Under the pieces are notes generated by a model. That model saw only the letters and a list, made by a program, of their open reading frames with translations, was not told the DNA's origin and did not search any database. This document shows, in pieces, positions 6,907 to 16,284 of a DNA stretch of 64,000 nucleotides (its first letter is position 1; each line of letters begins with the position of its first letter). This DNA comes from Bacillota bacterium (GTDB lineage Bacteria; Bacillota; Clostridia; Oscillospirales; Ruminococcaceae). The translations under genes were made by a program, and so were the position numbers. Location: assembly GCA_023418925.1 (NCBI GenBank), contig JAEZYS010000010.1, forward strand, positions 1-64,000. Reading direction: 5' to 3'.

Positions 6907-9900
6907 TTATAGTTCGAATCCGTCCTCAAGTATGAATTGCCTGAGTAATGCATCGAGCTTTGAACGTACCTTTCTTTTTGGAATCTCTACCCCTTCTTTT
7001 AATTCAAAATATGCTTTAGCAACATCAATATCCACCTGAGATATAAGTTCATCATATCGTCCAAAAGCATTAATATTGCTTTCTGTAACGTGCAATGATA
7101 TGAATTCACGAAGTGAAAATTCATTTATACCCAATCTTATGGAAAAAATGCGAATCATATCTAATTTTGCTCTTGTCTGATATTCGACGATGTAATCACG
7201 AATGCTTTTGTTTTCATCTACAACTAGCTCTGTATTCTGAATATCTCTGAGAAGTATGTTTGCATACTTCTGTTCATCCTGATTAAGACTAGCAAAAGAC
7301 CTATGTAGTTCGTTAAGCATTGCTGTACGTTGTTCTTCGTCCAAGCTATCACGAAGCATTTTTACATACTTCTTAAAGCGGGAATCCATATAGTCGGAAT
7401 CTATCTTTTCTGAAGAAAGAGCCATGAGATACGGATCTATGTCATAAGCTTCTTCCTCTGTACCCACTGTACTACATCTGCGAAGTTCCTTGTAACGCTG
7501 CAACAGAATATTATAAATATTTTCATCAAAATCTAGTGTAACAACATTTTTATTACCATTGTTACCCTCAAATTCGTAAGTTAGCTGTTCCCATACAAAC
7601 CCCTGTACCTTTGCAGGTTCAAGAAATTTATTCAGTTGACCAAACAATTTTGAGAATTTACGTCGTTCAGTTACATCATCAGGTAACTTCAAGAAATCAT
7701 TTATTCCAGCAAGGCTGAATAAACCTTTAATTTCACGGAAAATGTTATTTATTGACTCAAGGTTTGCTTGTAACTTTAAAACAAATACACCATAAGTTTT
7801 ATTGCCTGAATACTGCTCAAAAGCATACTCAATGATATTCTTCATTGAATAAGGTCTGCGGTAGTAGCGAATAATTCCATGTGGCTTATCTTCTGTAAAT
7901 ACTCTGTTTGTTCTTGAAAATGCCTGAATAATCATTTCAATATTCGACCACTTATAGTATTTATCCATATAGAGTGTATTCAGCCACTTAGAATCGAAAC
8001 CGGTCAGCATCTGATCTACTACAATCAGAATGTCAAGACACTTGGAAGGCTCATTTTCAATCCCTTTATATGTGTCCTTATGAGCAAGTCGTGCACACAC
8101 ATCTCGCTTAAATCCTGCGTAACCCGAGATATTAAAGCCTGTACTGAAAGCTTTATTGTAGTCTGCCAGTATTTCTGCTATACCGTCAATTTTTTCAATA
8201 GCACCTTCATTATTTCCGTCATGTGGGTCAAATACTGCTGTAATTTTTAGCGTACTACCTTGCTCTTTGAAGACTTTATAATACTTGATAGCTTCAGGAA
8301 TACTACTTGTTGCAAGTATAGCATGAAATTTTCCATTATGACTCTGGCTTACCCAGTTTTCAATAATATCCTGAACAACTGCACTTCTGTGTTTGTCGTT
8401 GTCATGTTGCGCTTCTTTAAGTTCACCCTCTATGCTTTCAAGCCTGTCACCACTGTCATCTAGTTCTTCACCCATTGGTACTTCATCCATCCAATACTGA
8501 TAGATTTTCGTTTTCTTTTCATCTGCGAATACTTCTACTTCATCTTGAGCGTTTGCTTTATCCAATGCAACAGCTTTTCTGAGGTCTTTATCTTTGTAAG
8601 TTGGCTGAGGAACGCTATCAAAGCCTAAGACGTTATGATCACGCATACCATCAGCAACTGTATAACGTGTACCCTCAAGTTCATCACCGAAAACATCTGC
8701 CGTTGTGGTATTCTTTTTCTTGTTGATATCAAGAATCGGGGTTCCTGAAAAACCGATAAATATAGCTCTTGGGAATGTATATTTAATATTGGAAAGCATT
8801 TCACCGAATACACTTCTATGACACTCATCTACTATAAAAACAATACGCTTCTTATTGATAAGCTCAATATCGTGCATATTTGTGCTTTCATCTGCTTTGA
8901 TACGGCTCATTTTCTGAATAGAGGTAACTATCAGTGTTTCGGCTGAATTATCACTTTTAAGCTTTGCAATCAACACCTGCGTGTTTTCAGTTGCCTGAAC
9001 ATCGTCAGTTTCTTCTGCAAATCCCTTGTATTCACGTAAAGACTGCATACCAAGTTCAATTCTGTCCATCAAGAAGACAACCTTATCCGCATCACCGCTG
9101 TTTGCAATAAGCTGCGCAGACTTAAAGGAAGTCATTGTTTTGCCCGAACCTGTTGTATGCCATATGTACCCACCATAAATACTTTTATCGTCCCATTTCA
9201 TTTTAGTAACACGGTCAGAAATCTTGCTTGCTGCGTAATATTGATAACTGCGCATAACCTTCAGATTACCGTCTGACTGGTCTGCTACGGTGTAGAACCC
9301 TATCATTTCGTGTGCCATTGGTATAGAAAGAAGTTTATCGGCAATCTTGTCCCAGTCATTTATCGGATTATTATACTTATCTGCCCAGTGAAAGCAGAAG
9401 TTCTTTTTGAATTTGTCATCACTGCCTGGATTTGCGAAGTATGTACACTCTTCAGGATTCATTGCGACAAATATCTGTACAAGTGAAAAAATACCTGTGA
9501 ATACACCCTCATGCAAGTATTTCTGTATCTGATACTGTGCTTCACTCACAGCAACACCACTTTTCTTTAACTCTACATGAATAACAGGCATACCATTAAT
9601 CAGCAGACAAAAGTCACCACGTCTGTTCGGCAGAATATTATTTTTAGCATTATACTTTGGCTGCTGTGCAATCTGATAAATAGTTCTGCCTGCTGCAATT
9701 TCATTACGGTCGAATATTTTAAGGCTTACCATTTTACCGAAATTGTGTTTATCATCTTCATTATCACGGGTGATCTGAACATAGCTGCCATTAATAAAGC
9801 CATTCAGTGCAAGTGGTGTACGCAGCTTATTGACTTGCTCTATGATTTGCTGCATTTCGCCAGTAGTAACAGGGCAGTCACCTAGTCGGTCGATATCTCT

Positions 9901-10044
9901 GTTGTTTTTATAGATTATGTTTGCCCAGTTCTGTATCAGGTCTTTTTCAGTTGGATACTTGATAATACCGTCTTTCCAACCCTTTTCTTCCGTAAGACAC
10001 TTTATTATTGCTTCTTCAAATTCACCCTCACTATTAAATCCCAT
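6907..10044 (-). CDS. hsdR: Type I restriction enzyme, R subunit
   Basis: About 1,045 residues, the normal HsdR length. The N-terminal nuclease domain carries RRGDFCLLINGMPVIHVELK, the D...ExK core of a PD-(D/E)xK fold. It is followed by a superfamily 2 translocase: Walker A TTGSGKT (about residue 285), Walker B VDECHRS, motif III FSGTP and motif VI QAFSRTNR. The C-terminal helical region binds the methylase complex. HsdR cleaves unmethylated DNA after ATP-driven translocation. It is last in hsdM-hsdS-hsdR, 21 bp after hsdS. I chose the ATG at 10044 (MGFNSEGEFEE); the GTG at 10056 touches its own SD, though the spacing to 10044 is rather long. Confidence 0.95.
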   Translation of the reverse strand: MGFNSEGEFEEAIIKCLTEEKGWKDGIIKYPTEKDLIQNWANIIYKNNRDIDRLGDCPVTTGEMQQIIEQVNKLRTPLALNGFINGSYVQITRDNEDDKHNFGKMVSLKIFDRNEIAAGRTIYQIAQQPKYNAKNNILPNRRGDFCLLINGMPVIHVELKKSGVAVSEAQYQIQKYLHEGVFTGIFSLVQIFVAMNPEECTYFANPGSDDKFKKNFCFHWADKYNNPINDWDKIADKLLSIPMAHEMIGFYTVADQSDGNLKVMRSYQYYAASKISDRVTKMKWDDKSIYGGYIWHTTGSGKTMTSFKSAQLIANSGDADKVVFLMDRIELGMQSLREYKGFAEETDDVQATENTQVLIAKLKSDNSAETLIVTSIQKMSRIKADESTNMHDIELINKKRIVFIVDECHRSVFGEMLSNIKYTFPRAIFIGFSGTPILDINKKKNTTTADVFGDELEGTRYTVADGMRDHNVLGFDSVPQPTYKDKDLRKAVALDKANAQDEVEVFADEKKTKIYQYWMDEVPMGEELDDSGDRLESIEGELKEAQHDNDKHRSAVVQDIIENWVSQSHNGKFHAILATSSIPEAIKYYKVFKEQGSTLKITAVFDPHDGNNEGAIEKIDGIAEILADYNKAFSTGFNISGYAGFKRDVCARLAHKDTYKGIENEPSKCLDILIVVDQMLTGFDSKWLNTLYMDKYYKWSNIEMIIQAFSRTNRVFTEDKPHGIIRYYRRPYSMKNIIEYAFEQYSGNKTYGVFVLKLQANLESINNIFREIKGLFSLAGINDFLKLPDDVTERRKFSKLFGQLNKFLEPAKVQGFVWEQLTYEFEGNNGNKNVVTLDFDENIYNILLQRYKELRRCSTVGTEEEAYDIDPYLMALSSEKIDSDYMDSRFKKYVKMLRDSLDEEQRTAMLNELHRSFASLNQDEQKYANILLRDIQNTELVVDENKSIRDYIVEYQTRAKLDMIRIFSIRLGINEFSLREFISLHVTESNINAFGRYDELISQVDIDVAKAYFELKEGVEIPKRKVRSKLDALLRQFILEDGFEL

Positions 10045-10065
10045 TTGTATTGTCACGTCCTTTCG

Positions 10066-11229
10066 TCATAAAAACATCTTTTCAAGCATAGCTTTTTTGA
10101 TGTTTCGGAGTTTTTCTAACTTACGCTGATGAAGGGTGATAAGGTTGTCGAGGTTGCGGAAGTATGTGCCGATTTTCTTCTGTTCGTCAAGCGTAGGTAA
10201 TGCTATTTCGATACCCTCGACATCATTTGCATTATAGGAAGGTAAAGCACCTACCTGTACTAAAGAAGCAAGATTTATCGTATCAAAGAGTGTTCTTCCA
10301 AAGTTGGTATCCCAAGCGTCACCAAATTTATATGCCATAGTATTGTTGTCAAGCAGAAATGGCGTGTTTACAAGCCTTTTGCGGTTTAACATTACTGCTG
10401 CACCAACTTTAGCGAAAAACATAGCAGGCACTTCTGTGATTGGTTTCCATTTCTTCCTTTCAATTTGTTCTTGTGTAACATAATTGTTTGAAACCAATAA
10501 TTCATACTCATTTCCAGAGATATTCATATCCGAAACCTTGAAAAACGGTATGCCCTCTGTTCCACCTTGTTCGGCATCTGGAAAACCTATTCCTGATTGA
10601 CACGAACCTACTTCTCCCAACTCACGCTGTTCCCAAGCGTCAGTATACCCTTTGAAACGAATTTCCGGAACTGCTTCACCGTTTTTAGGAAACATTTTTT
10701 CAAGCATGGATTTTTTTACTTGCAATAGCTTTTCGTACTTACTCTGATGAAGGGTGATAAGGTGGTCGAGGTGCTTGAAATAGGTGCCAATTTGGTGTTG
10801 TTCGGATAATGACGGGGCTTTTATATCAGTAGAATTTATATTTACTTTTGATAAACTCGGCACTCCCGTTGACTCATCTTTCTGTTTCCAGTTGATATTT
10901 TGAAAAATTCCAAACACAAAATCGAGGTCGTAATTTTCTTTTGGAATGCAGTAAAATAACGTATCTACCGTCCAAAACGGAGCTTTTAAAATATATGGTT
11001 TATCAATAGTTCCTTTTCTTCCAATTCCAACTGCATCCTTTTCATACGAAAGAGCTTTGTCAACGCTTAACATATATCCACCCGTGCCGTAAACAGGAAT
11101 TTCACCTTCACCCAACTCTTTATAGTCCATTCCATTACCGACAGTAACGACTTCCCCCAACTTACGCTGTTCCCAAGTGTCACTATACCCCTTGAACCGT
11201 ATTTGCGGCTTATATAATTTATCAGCCAT
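10066..11229 (-). CDS. hsdS: Type I restriction-modification specificity subunit
   Basis: 387 residues with two target-recognition domains. Each half opens with a related segment (IRFKGYSDTWEQRKLGEV near the start, IRFKGYTDAWEQRELGEV mid-protein) and ends with a conserved helix (IGTYFKHLDHLITLHQ and IGTYFRNLDNLITLHQ). HsdS selects the bipartite target for HsdM and HsdR. The ATG at 11229 immediately follows the hsdM stop, with AGGTGGTG as SD inside the end of hsdM; the longer frame to 11241 is not needed. The DNA encoding the two halves is also similar, with copies about 615 bp apart, which may allow domain exchange by homologous recombination. Confidence 0.95.
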   Translation of the reverse strand: MADKLYKPQIRFKGYSDTWEQRKLGEVVTVGNGMDYKELGEGEIPVYGTGGYMLSVDKALSYEKDAVGIGRKGTIDKPYILKAPFWTVDTLFYCIPKENYDLDFVFGIFQNINWKQKDESTGVPSLSKVNINSTDIKAPSLSEQHQIGTYFKHLDHLITLHQSKYEKLLQVKKSMLEKMFPKNGEAVPEIRFKGYTDAWEQRELGEVGSCQSGIGFPDAEQGGTEGIPFFKVSDMNISGNEYELLVSNNYVTQEQIERKKWKPITEVPAMFFAKVGAAVMLNRKRLVNTPFLLDNNTMAYKFGDAWDTNFGRTLFDTINLASLVQVGALPSYNANDVEGIEIALPTLDEQKKIGTYFRNLDNLITLHQRKLEKLRNIKKAMLEKMFL

Positions 11230-11230
11230 A

Positions 11231-13774
11231 TTATTCACCACCTAAAAGAGCCTTTAACTGTGCAAGCCCCTTTAAATCAAATTCGCCGCCTATAAGGTCA
11301 CCAATCATGCTGCAAAGTGACTTTTCGGCATCCTCAATCTCGTCTTCAAGTTCAATAAGTGTGGTGCTGTACTTTTCACTTAATGCTTTAACACCCTTAA
11401 CAAGTTCAGAAATAACCATTCCAGGAAGCTCGTTTATACTCTTTACAAGCGGCATAACCCACTTTAATTTCAGAAGCTTGTTTGCCTCATCATCTGTAAG
11501 AGCCTCAATTATTTCCTTTGTCTTAATGTGCAGCTCCGCACTCATATCCTTGACATCTTTCTTGATTTCCTTTTCTTCCTTTGAAAGAAGTTCAAAACTT
11601 GCAAGAATACCCTTTAACTGCTTTTCTTCATCTGAAGCAGGTTTATTCAGTTCTTTAAGCTTTGCAGTTACACCCTTTGCATTGAATGTATCCTGTGACT
11701 CATTTAGAATATCACTTTCTTTATCTTCCTCTGTGAGAGATTCAATAAGTGTTTCATATTCGCTGGCAATTTCGCTTATTCTGTTTTCCTTTGCCTTGAT
11801 AGCATTAAGACTTGAGGAGAGGAGTGCACTCTGTACCAGTTCAAACGGCAGAATTCTACCCTTCCATCCATCCTGAACCTCTTTATCTTTTTTTAAAACC
11901 ATATTAGGATCTACGACTTTTACAGCTTTATAGCCTTCAGTTGTAATAATATCAAAGTCAACTGCTATACCTGTCCAGCAGTCATCAAGTATCTGATAAG
12001 CATTATACTTATTAATAAGTGGAATATCTTTCAAACGGTTAAATATATCATCACCGATAATCGTTTCTTCCCTTGCTACATCGACGGTGGTAATACTATT
12101 AATGAGCTGTGTAGTAAGATAGCTTTCAAAACCTGCAAAAGCTTTGCTAAAGTGTGCTCTGAACGCAGTAACATCACTGTTGTTTTCTATTGTACCCTTT
12201 ACTTCTGATACAGCAAGGCTTGAATAAGGTGTGCCGTTGTCTGTGAAAAGTGCCTTTCGGAGATTCGGGAAAGCACCCCAGTAGCCTGAAAGTCTGTCTA
12301 TTTCAGCGTTTGGAATACCGCCGTTCATGCTTGCGTAAATGTCCCACGTTTCTGATTCTTCGGAACTATCTACATAACGAGGAATATTCAAGTTATAATC
12401 ATTTGCACGGATTTCATCACGGGTAACAACCTTTGAGAATTTGTCTACACTCTTTCTTTCACGAACTACATCAGCTATCTTCTTAATATCACTTGCCTGT
12501 AGCTTATTGTTTTTACCCACCTTAACAAATCCCTTTGATGCGTCTATAATAAGAACATCACTATTTTCTCGTTTCTGTTTGAGAACCATAATAATAGTAG
12601 GTATTCCTGTACCAAAGAATATGTTTGCAGGAAGTCCTATAATAGCATCAATATGATTCTTTTCAATCAGGTTCTTACGGATTTTCTCTTCTTCTCCTCC
12701 TCTGAACAGTACCCCATGAGGGAGAACAATTGTCATAATACCATCACTATTGATATGATAGAGGTCGTGGAGCAGAAAAGCATAGTCAGCTTTTCCCTTA
12801 GGTGCTAACCCATAATTGCAGTATCTCGGATCGGATTCTTTTCCATCTGGGTTCCACTGTTGTGAATAAGGCGGATTACTAACAACTGCATCTACACGAA
12901 GTACAGGCGGATACTGATCAAGATCAATCGGCCAGTCTTCTTCCAGTGTGTCAGCATTTCTTGTAAAAAGATTGGATGGGTTGATACCACGCATAACAAG
13001 ATTCATTCTTGTAAGGTTATATGTATTTTCTTTTAATTCCTGTGCGTAATATTGTATGCCACCCTTATCCATGTACTTTGCTACGCTGTTACCAATATTG
13101 ATAAGCAAAGAACCTGAACCACTTGTCGAGTCATAAATTGCGATTTTTGCTTTATCCTTAAGGTGGTTTGCTACAATCTCAGACATTAACAGAGATACTT
13201 CATGAGGAGTATAGAATTCGCCAGCTTTTTTACCTGCATTTGCAGCGAAGTTTGAAATCAGATATTCATAGATAAAACCGAGAACGTCATAACCCTGCTT
13301 TTCATCCATAGGAATATCCTTAATAAGCTGAATCAAGTCTGAAATAGCCTTTGTTCTTGATGCACTTGTGTCACCAAGCTTTGAAAGACCTGTCTGTAAA
13401 GTGTCAAAAATCTTGTCAAATACTTTCTTGTGGGTATCATTTATCATTCTTTCAAAAGCTGAAAGCGCGTCTGTTACATTTGATACATCAAAGCTTTTAC
13501 CCATTTTGAGCCATGTAGAGAAGAGGTTGTTGTATGAAATAAAGTAACCAAGGTTCTTACTACACTGGTTTACCGTATCAGTATCATCCTCTGTAAGTTC
13601 ATGCATATCTGAATCTTTCCAGTCATTTTTTTTAAGGTATTCTTCTTCCTTATCAGACAGAAACTTATAGAAGATAAAGCCAAGAATATAGTCTTTGTAT
13701 TCATTGGCTTCAATTTTGGAACGCATTTTGTTTGCAGATTCCCATATTTTATTTGCAAGTTGCTGTTTGTTCAT
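11231..13774 (-). CDS. hsdM: Type I restriction-modification methyltransferase subunit
   Basis: 847 residues. The order is an N-terminal helical HsdM_N domain (MNKQQLANKIWESANKMR), then GEFYTPHEV, SAM motif I (STSGSGSLLINIG) and catalytic motif IV NPPY of N6-adenine methylases. A C-terminal extension of about 330 residues follows, beyond the usual 500-550; it ends in coiled-coil-like charged helices (EEKEIKKDVKDMSAELHIK). It methylates the site chosen by HsdS and is required for both modification and restriction. AGGAG precedes the ATG at 13774. First gene of the operon. The long C-terminal form occurs in some Firmicutes systems and may help subunit assembly (inference). Confidence 0.95.
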   Translation of the reverse strand: MNKQQLANKIWESANKMRSKIEANEYKDYILGFIFYKFLSDKEEEYLKKNDWKDSDMHELTEDDTDTVNQCSKNLGYFISYNNLFSTWLKMGKSFDVSNVTDALSAFERMINDTHKKVFDKIFDTLQTGLSKLGDTSASRTKAISDLIQLIKDIPMDEKQGYDVLGFIYEYLISNFAANAGKKAGEFYTPHEVSLLMSEIVANHLKDKAKIAIYDSTSGSGSLLINIGNSVAKYMDKGGIQYYAQELKENTYNLTRMNLVMRGINPSNLFTRNADTLEEDWPIDLDQYPPVLRVDAVVSNPPYSQQWNPDGKESDPRYCNYGLAPKGKADYAFLLHDLYHINSDGIMTIVLPHGVLFRGGEEEKIRKNLIEKNHIDAIIGLPANIFFGTGIPTIIMVLKQKRENSDVLIIDASKGFVKVGKNNKLQASDIKKIADVVRERKSVDKFSKVVTRDEIRANDYNLNIPRYVDSSEESETWDIYASMNGGIPNAEIDRLSGYWGAFPNLRKALFTDNGTPYSSLAVSEVKGTIENNSDVTAFRAHFSKAFAGFESYLTTQLINSITTVDVAREETIIGDDIFNRLKDIPLINKYNAYQILDDCWTGIAVDFDIITTEGYKAVKVVDPNMVLKKDKEVQDGWKGRILPFELVQSALLSSSLNAIKAKENRISEIASEYETLIESLTEEDKESDILNESQDTFNAKGVTAKLKELNKPASDEEKQLKGILASFELLSKEEKEIKKDVKDMSAELHIKTKEIIEALTDDEANKLLKLKWVMPLVKSINELPGMVISELVKGVKALSEKYSTTLIELEDEIEDAEKSLCSMIGDLIGGEFDLKGLAQLKALLGGE

Positions 13775-14034
13775 AGTGATAAACTCCTTACCTATTTAGC
13801 TTGTTATTATAAATAATCCATCATAATGTGAAGTTGTAGTCTATGTTACTTGCAAGGTTAATAAAATCAAAAGCCTTGCTTTTTCTTCCATTTCTTATTG
13901 GCACTGTATTTATACACTTTATGTATACTACTAACAATAAACAGGTTGTATATACGTATTCAATTAATTCATTTTATCACACAATTCCTATTTTTTCAAT
14001 AAAATATTACATTTTAATTATACTATATCAAAAG

Positions 14035-14088
14035 ATATAACGCTAAGTGTTGTTTTATACTAATCAAAAACAACACTTAGCGTTATAT
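14035..14088 (-). terminator. 22-bp perfect hairpin, probable terminator of the dcm-like gene
   Basis: ATATAACGCTAAGTGTTG plus TTTT pairs perfectly with its complement after a 10-nt loop (14057-14066). It lies 35 bp after the stop of the minus-strand cytosine methyltransferase and upstream of the hsd operon. The AT-rich flanks could provide a weak U-tract. The remainder of 13775-14122 is AT-rich and probably holds the hsd promoter, not pinpointed. Confidence 0.65.
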
Positions 14089-14122
14089 TATTATGTATTT
14101 TTATGCCTATACCCCAGAGGGA

Positions 14123-15142
14123 TTACTTAGAAGTAAGATCAAGCATGTCCTTTGCATGCCTTGCCAATTCATAGGCTAGTTTTACTGGCACTGCATTACC
14201 CACCATAGTACATTGATCTTGTTTTCTACCAATAAACACAACATCATCAGTAAATGTTTGTAGCCTTGCTGCCTCGCGTACAGTCAAAAGCCTATTTTCA
14301 GTCGGGTGAATCGGAAACGCTGAATGACCTGGAACTACAGTATTTGATGGCTTGTATCTGCTTAGACGTTTGTACACGTGGCTGAAATTTTTAATCTTAT
14401 TGTTTGCAAAGTCAGATCTTACACTGTGTGCTACATGCTCTGGCAAGCCTTCTTTTGGTATACCCTCACCCTCCTTGATATATGACATTCGCTCAATTAC
14501 TATCTTCTTATGCTTTATTGGTTTATGGTTTGATATTAAGCCTTCCTTTCCCACCAAATCCATAATCGCACTTCCTACAGTGATATAATTATCTGGTGTA
14601 TAAGTTGGCACAGGAAATGATGGTCTTATATTTAGATCCTTGCGTGTTCCAATGAAAAATATCCTTTGCCTGAGCTGAGGTACTCCGTAGTCTGCAGCAC
14701 AAAGTATCTGATATTCTACGTTGTTCCCAATTGCATCAAATTCTTTTATTATAGTATCTTTTATATTTCCTTTACCTGTCTCAACTATACCCTTAACATT
14801 CTCCATTATAAAAACCTTTGGCTGTATTATTTTAACAAACCTTATGAATTCAAATATTAGTGTATTTCTCGGATCATTTTTATCCATCTTACCCATGGTC
14901 GAGAACCCTTGGCAAGGGGATCCTCCGATAATTGCATCAACCTTACCTCTATATTCTATCAAGTCAATGTCTGATATACCCCTGATGTCTTTATCAATTA
15001 TAGGAACTTTAGGATAATTTGCCTTAAGTGTTTCCACAGCCGGTTTCCAATTCTCTACGGCAAGTACAGGTTTAAAGCCTGCATCCAGAAACCCACGTAA
15101 AAATCCGCCTGCGCCTGAAAATAAGTCAATAAATGTATACAT
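14123..15142 (-). CDS. DNA (cytosine-5-)-methyltransferase
   Basis: 339 residues with the canonical C5-methylase motif order: I DLFSGAGG (residue 7), IV GGSPCQGFS with the catalytic Cys, VI ENVKGI, VIII QLRQRIFFIG, a target-recognition region around RLSRYKPSNTV, IX RLLTVREAARLQTF and X MVGNAVPVKLA. It transfers a methyl group from SAM to C5 of cytosine. No cognate endonuclease gene lies next to it, so it is an orphan. It may protect the element from host restriction or act epigenetically. It sits upstream of hsdMSR in the same orientation but is separated by a strong hairpin. No clear SD is seen before the ATG. Confidence 0.95.
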   Translation of the reverse strand: MYTFIDLFSGAGGFLRGFLDAGFKPVLAVENWKPAVETLKANYPKVPIIDKDIRGISDIDLIEYRGKVDAIIGGSPCQGFSTMGKMDKNDPRNTLIFEFIRFVKIIQPKVFIMENVKGIVETGKGNIKDTIIKEFDAIGNNVEYQILCAADYGVPQLRQRIFFIGTRKDLNIRPSFPVPTYTPDNYITVGSAIMDLVGKEGLISNHKPIKHKKIVIERMSYIKEGEGIPKEGLPEHVAHSVRSDFANNKIKNFSHVYKRLSRYKPSNTVVPGHSAFPIHPTENRLLTVREAARLQTFTDDVVFIGRKQDQCTMVGNAVPVKLAYELARHAKDMLDLTSK

Positions 15143-15422
15143 ATTAATTAAACTATTTTTAAAGTGTATATATTGGTACTTATCATTTTACTTAGTTACC
15201 CTTGACTATTAAAACCCGTAACCATAAAATGATGCTTTGTCAGTAACTATTTATTTGGCAGCTTTTACCTGACAAAATAACTTGATTTCTGCTTTCTTTG
15301 TGCACGTATACAAGGTTATCTGGAAGCTATTGACATCGAGAAAATAATGATCTATATTGACATCAAAGATAGATATTATCTTCTGACTTTATAAAGACTT
15401 AAAAATGTAAAGGAGAAAAAAT

Positions 15423-15641
15423 ATGATAGGATTAGGGTTTAATACGGCTACAAAAGAAAGATTAATGCAGGAATACCCAGAAGGTTGTAAGGTTGATTTT
15501 TTAGCAAATTATCAAGATATATCTGCTGGAGAAGTAGGTACAATACTGCAGATTAATGATGATTTGGGTATTACAGTACAAATTACTCCGGAGAGGGTAT
15601 TTACTTTGTACGAAGTATTCGAATTGCTAGAGGTACTATAA
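15423..15641 (+). CDS. DUF4314-like small protein
   Basis: 72 residues; the ATG is preceded by AAAGGAG. The core (EYPEGCKVDFL, then AGEVGTILQINDDLGITVQ) resembles DUF4314, a small SH3-like beta barrel common on plasmids, ICEs and phages of Firmicutes: YPxGxxVxL, then G-T-x-G-x-V-x-x-V-D-D. Function is unknown. It supports the view that this region is mobile. The preceding 15143-15422 gap shows no other feature. Confidence 0.6.
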   Translation: MIGLGFNTATKERLMQEYPEGCKVDFLANYQDISAGEVGTILQINDDLGITVQITPERVFTLYEVFELLEVL

Positions 15642-15732
15642 TAGACACACTTTTTGTTTGAATAGTAATGTACTATAAGCAAAACATAACATATTAATCC
15701 ATGCATAACATTTATATGCTATGTTTTTAATT

Positions 15733-15783
15733 ATTTTATCCGTAAGTATTAGGCTTTCTGATTGCTTACGGATAAAATATTTT
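15733..15783 (+). terminator. Terminator-like hairpin
   Basis: ATTTTATCCGTAAG (15733-15746) pairs perfectly with CTTACGGATAAAAT (15765-15778). The stem is followed by ATTTTT. It lies 92 bp after the DUF4314-like gene and is probably its terminator. The remainder of 15642-15912 is AT-rich without a recognised feature. Confidence 0.65.
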
Positions 15784-15912
15784 TATTATGTTCTAAATAG
15801 TCTTGAGCACTATTCCCTAAGTATGATATAATATTTAATGATAAATTATTTTCTGTAATTAAGCAAGTATAGGCCCCTTTAAATTAAAATAGTTTTTTAT
15901 TTAATATGTACT

Positions 15913-16101
15913 TTATTTATCTACCCTTGGCTTTAATTGAATTGACTCATACAGTATTTTTTTAAATTGCATTCTTTGCTCTTCCGTTAGCTGTAATGCA
16001 TCCATTTGCATATTAGCAATATTTGCATAAAACATTGTCATTTTTAACTTTTCCCGATTATTTATGCGTCCATGAACAATAATATTTTTTGGCTTAGCCA
16101 T
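15913..16101 (-). CDS. Small hypothetical protein, 62 aa
   Basis: I chose the ATG at 16101 (MAKPKNIIVHGRINNREKLK) because GAGGTGA lies 7 nt upstream. The product has a basic N-terminus and a helix-rich remainder (ADALQLTEEQ-like turn, then RMQFKKILYESI). There is no recognised domain. It is divergent from the serine recombinase, the place where excisionase-like or regulatory genes often sit, but that role is only inferred from position. Confidence 0.45.
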   Translation of the reverse strand: MAKPKNIIVHGRINNREKLKMTMFYANIANMQMDALQLTEEQRMQFKKILYESIQLKPRVDK

Positions 16102-16284
16102 AACAATCACCTCATATATTTTTGCTCATATACATGATATCAAGTGAAATATCCCAGATATATTAAATATCACTAACGACTTATTTTGTTACACATCTGT
16201 TTTTATAAAAATCAATGTGTTTTTAAGCAAGTACTTAAAATTATGTACTTTTAAACTTTTAAAAAATATCAGGAGGTGCAAAAT

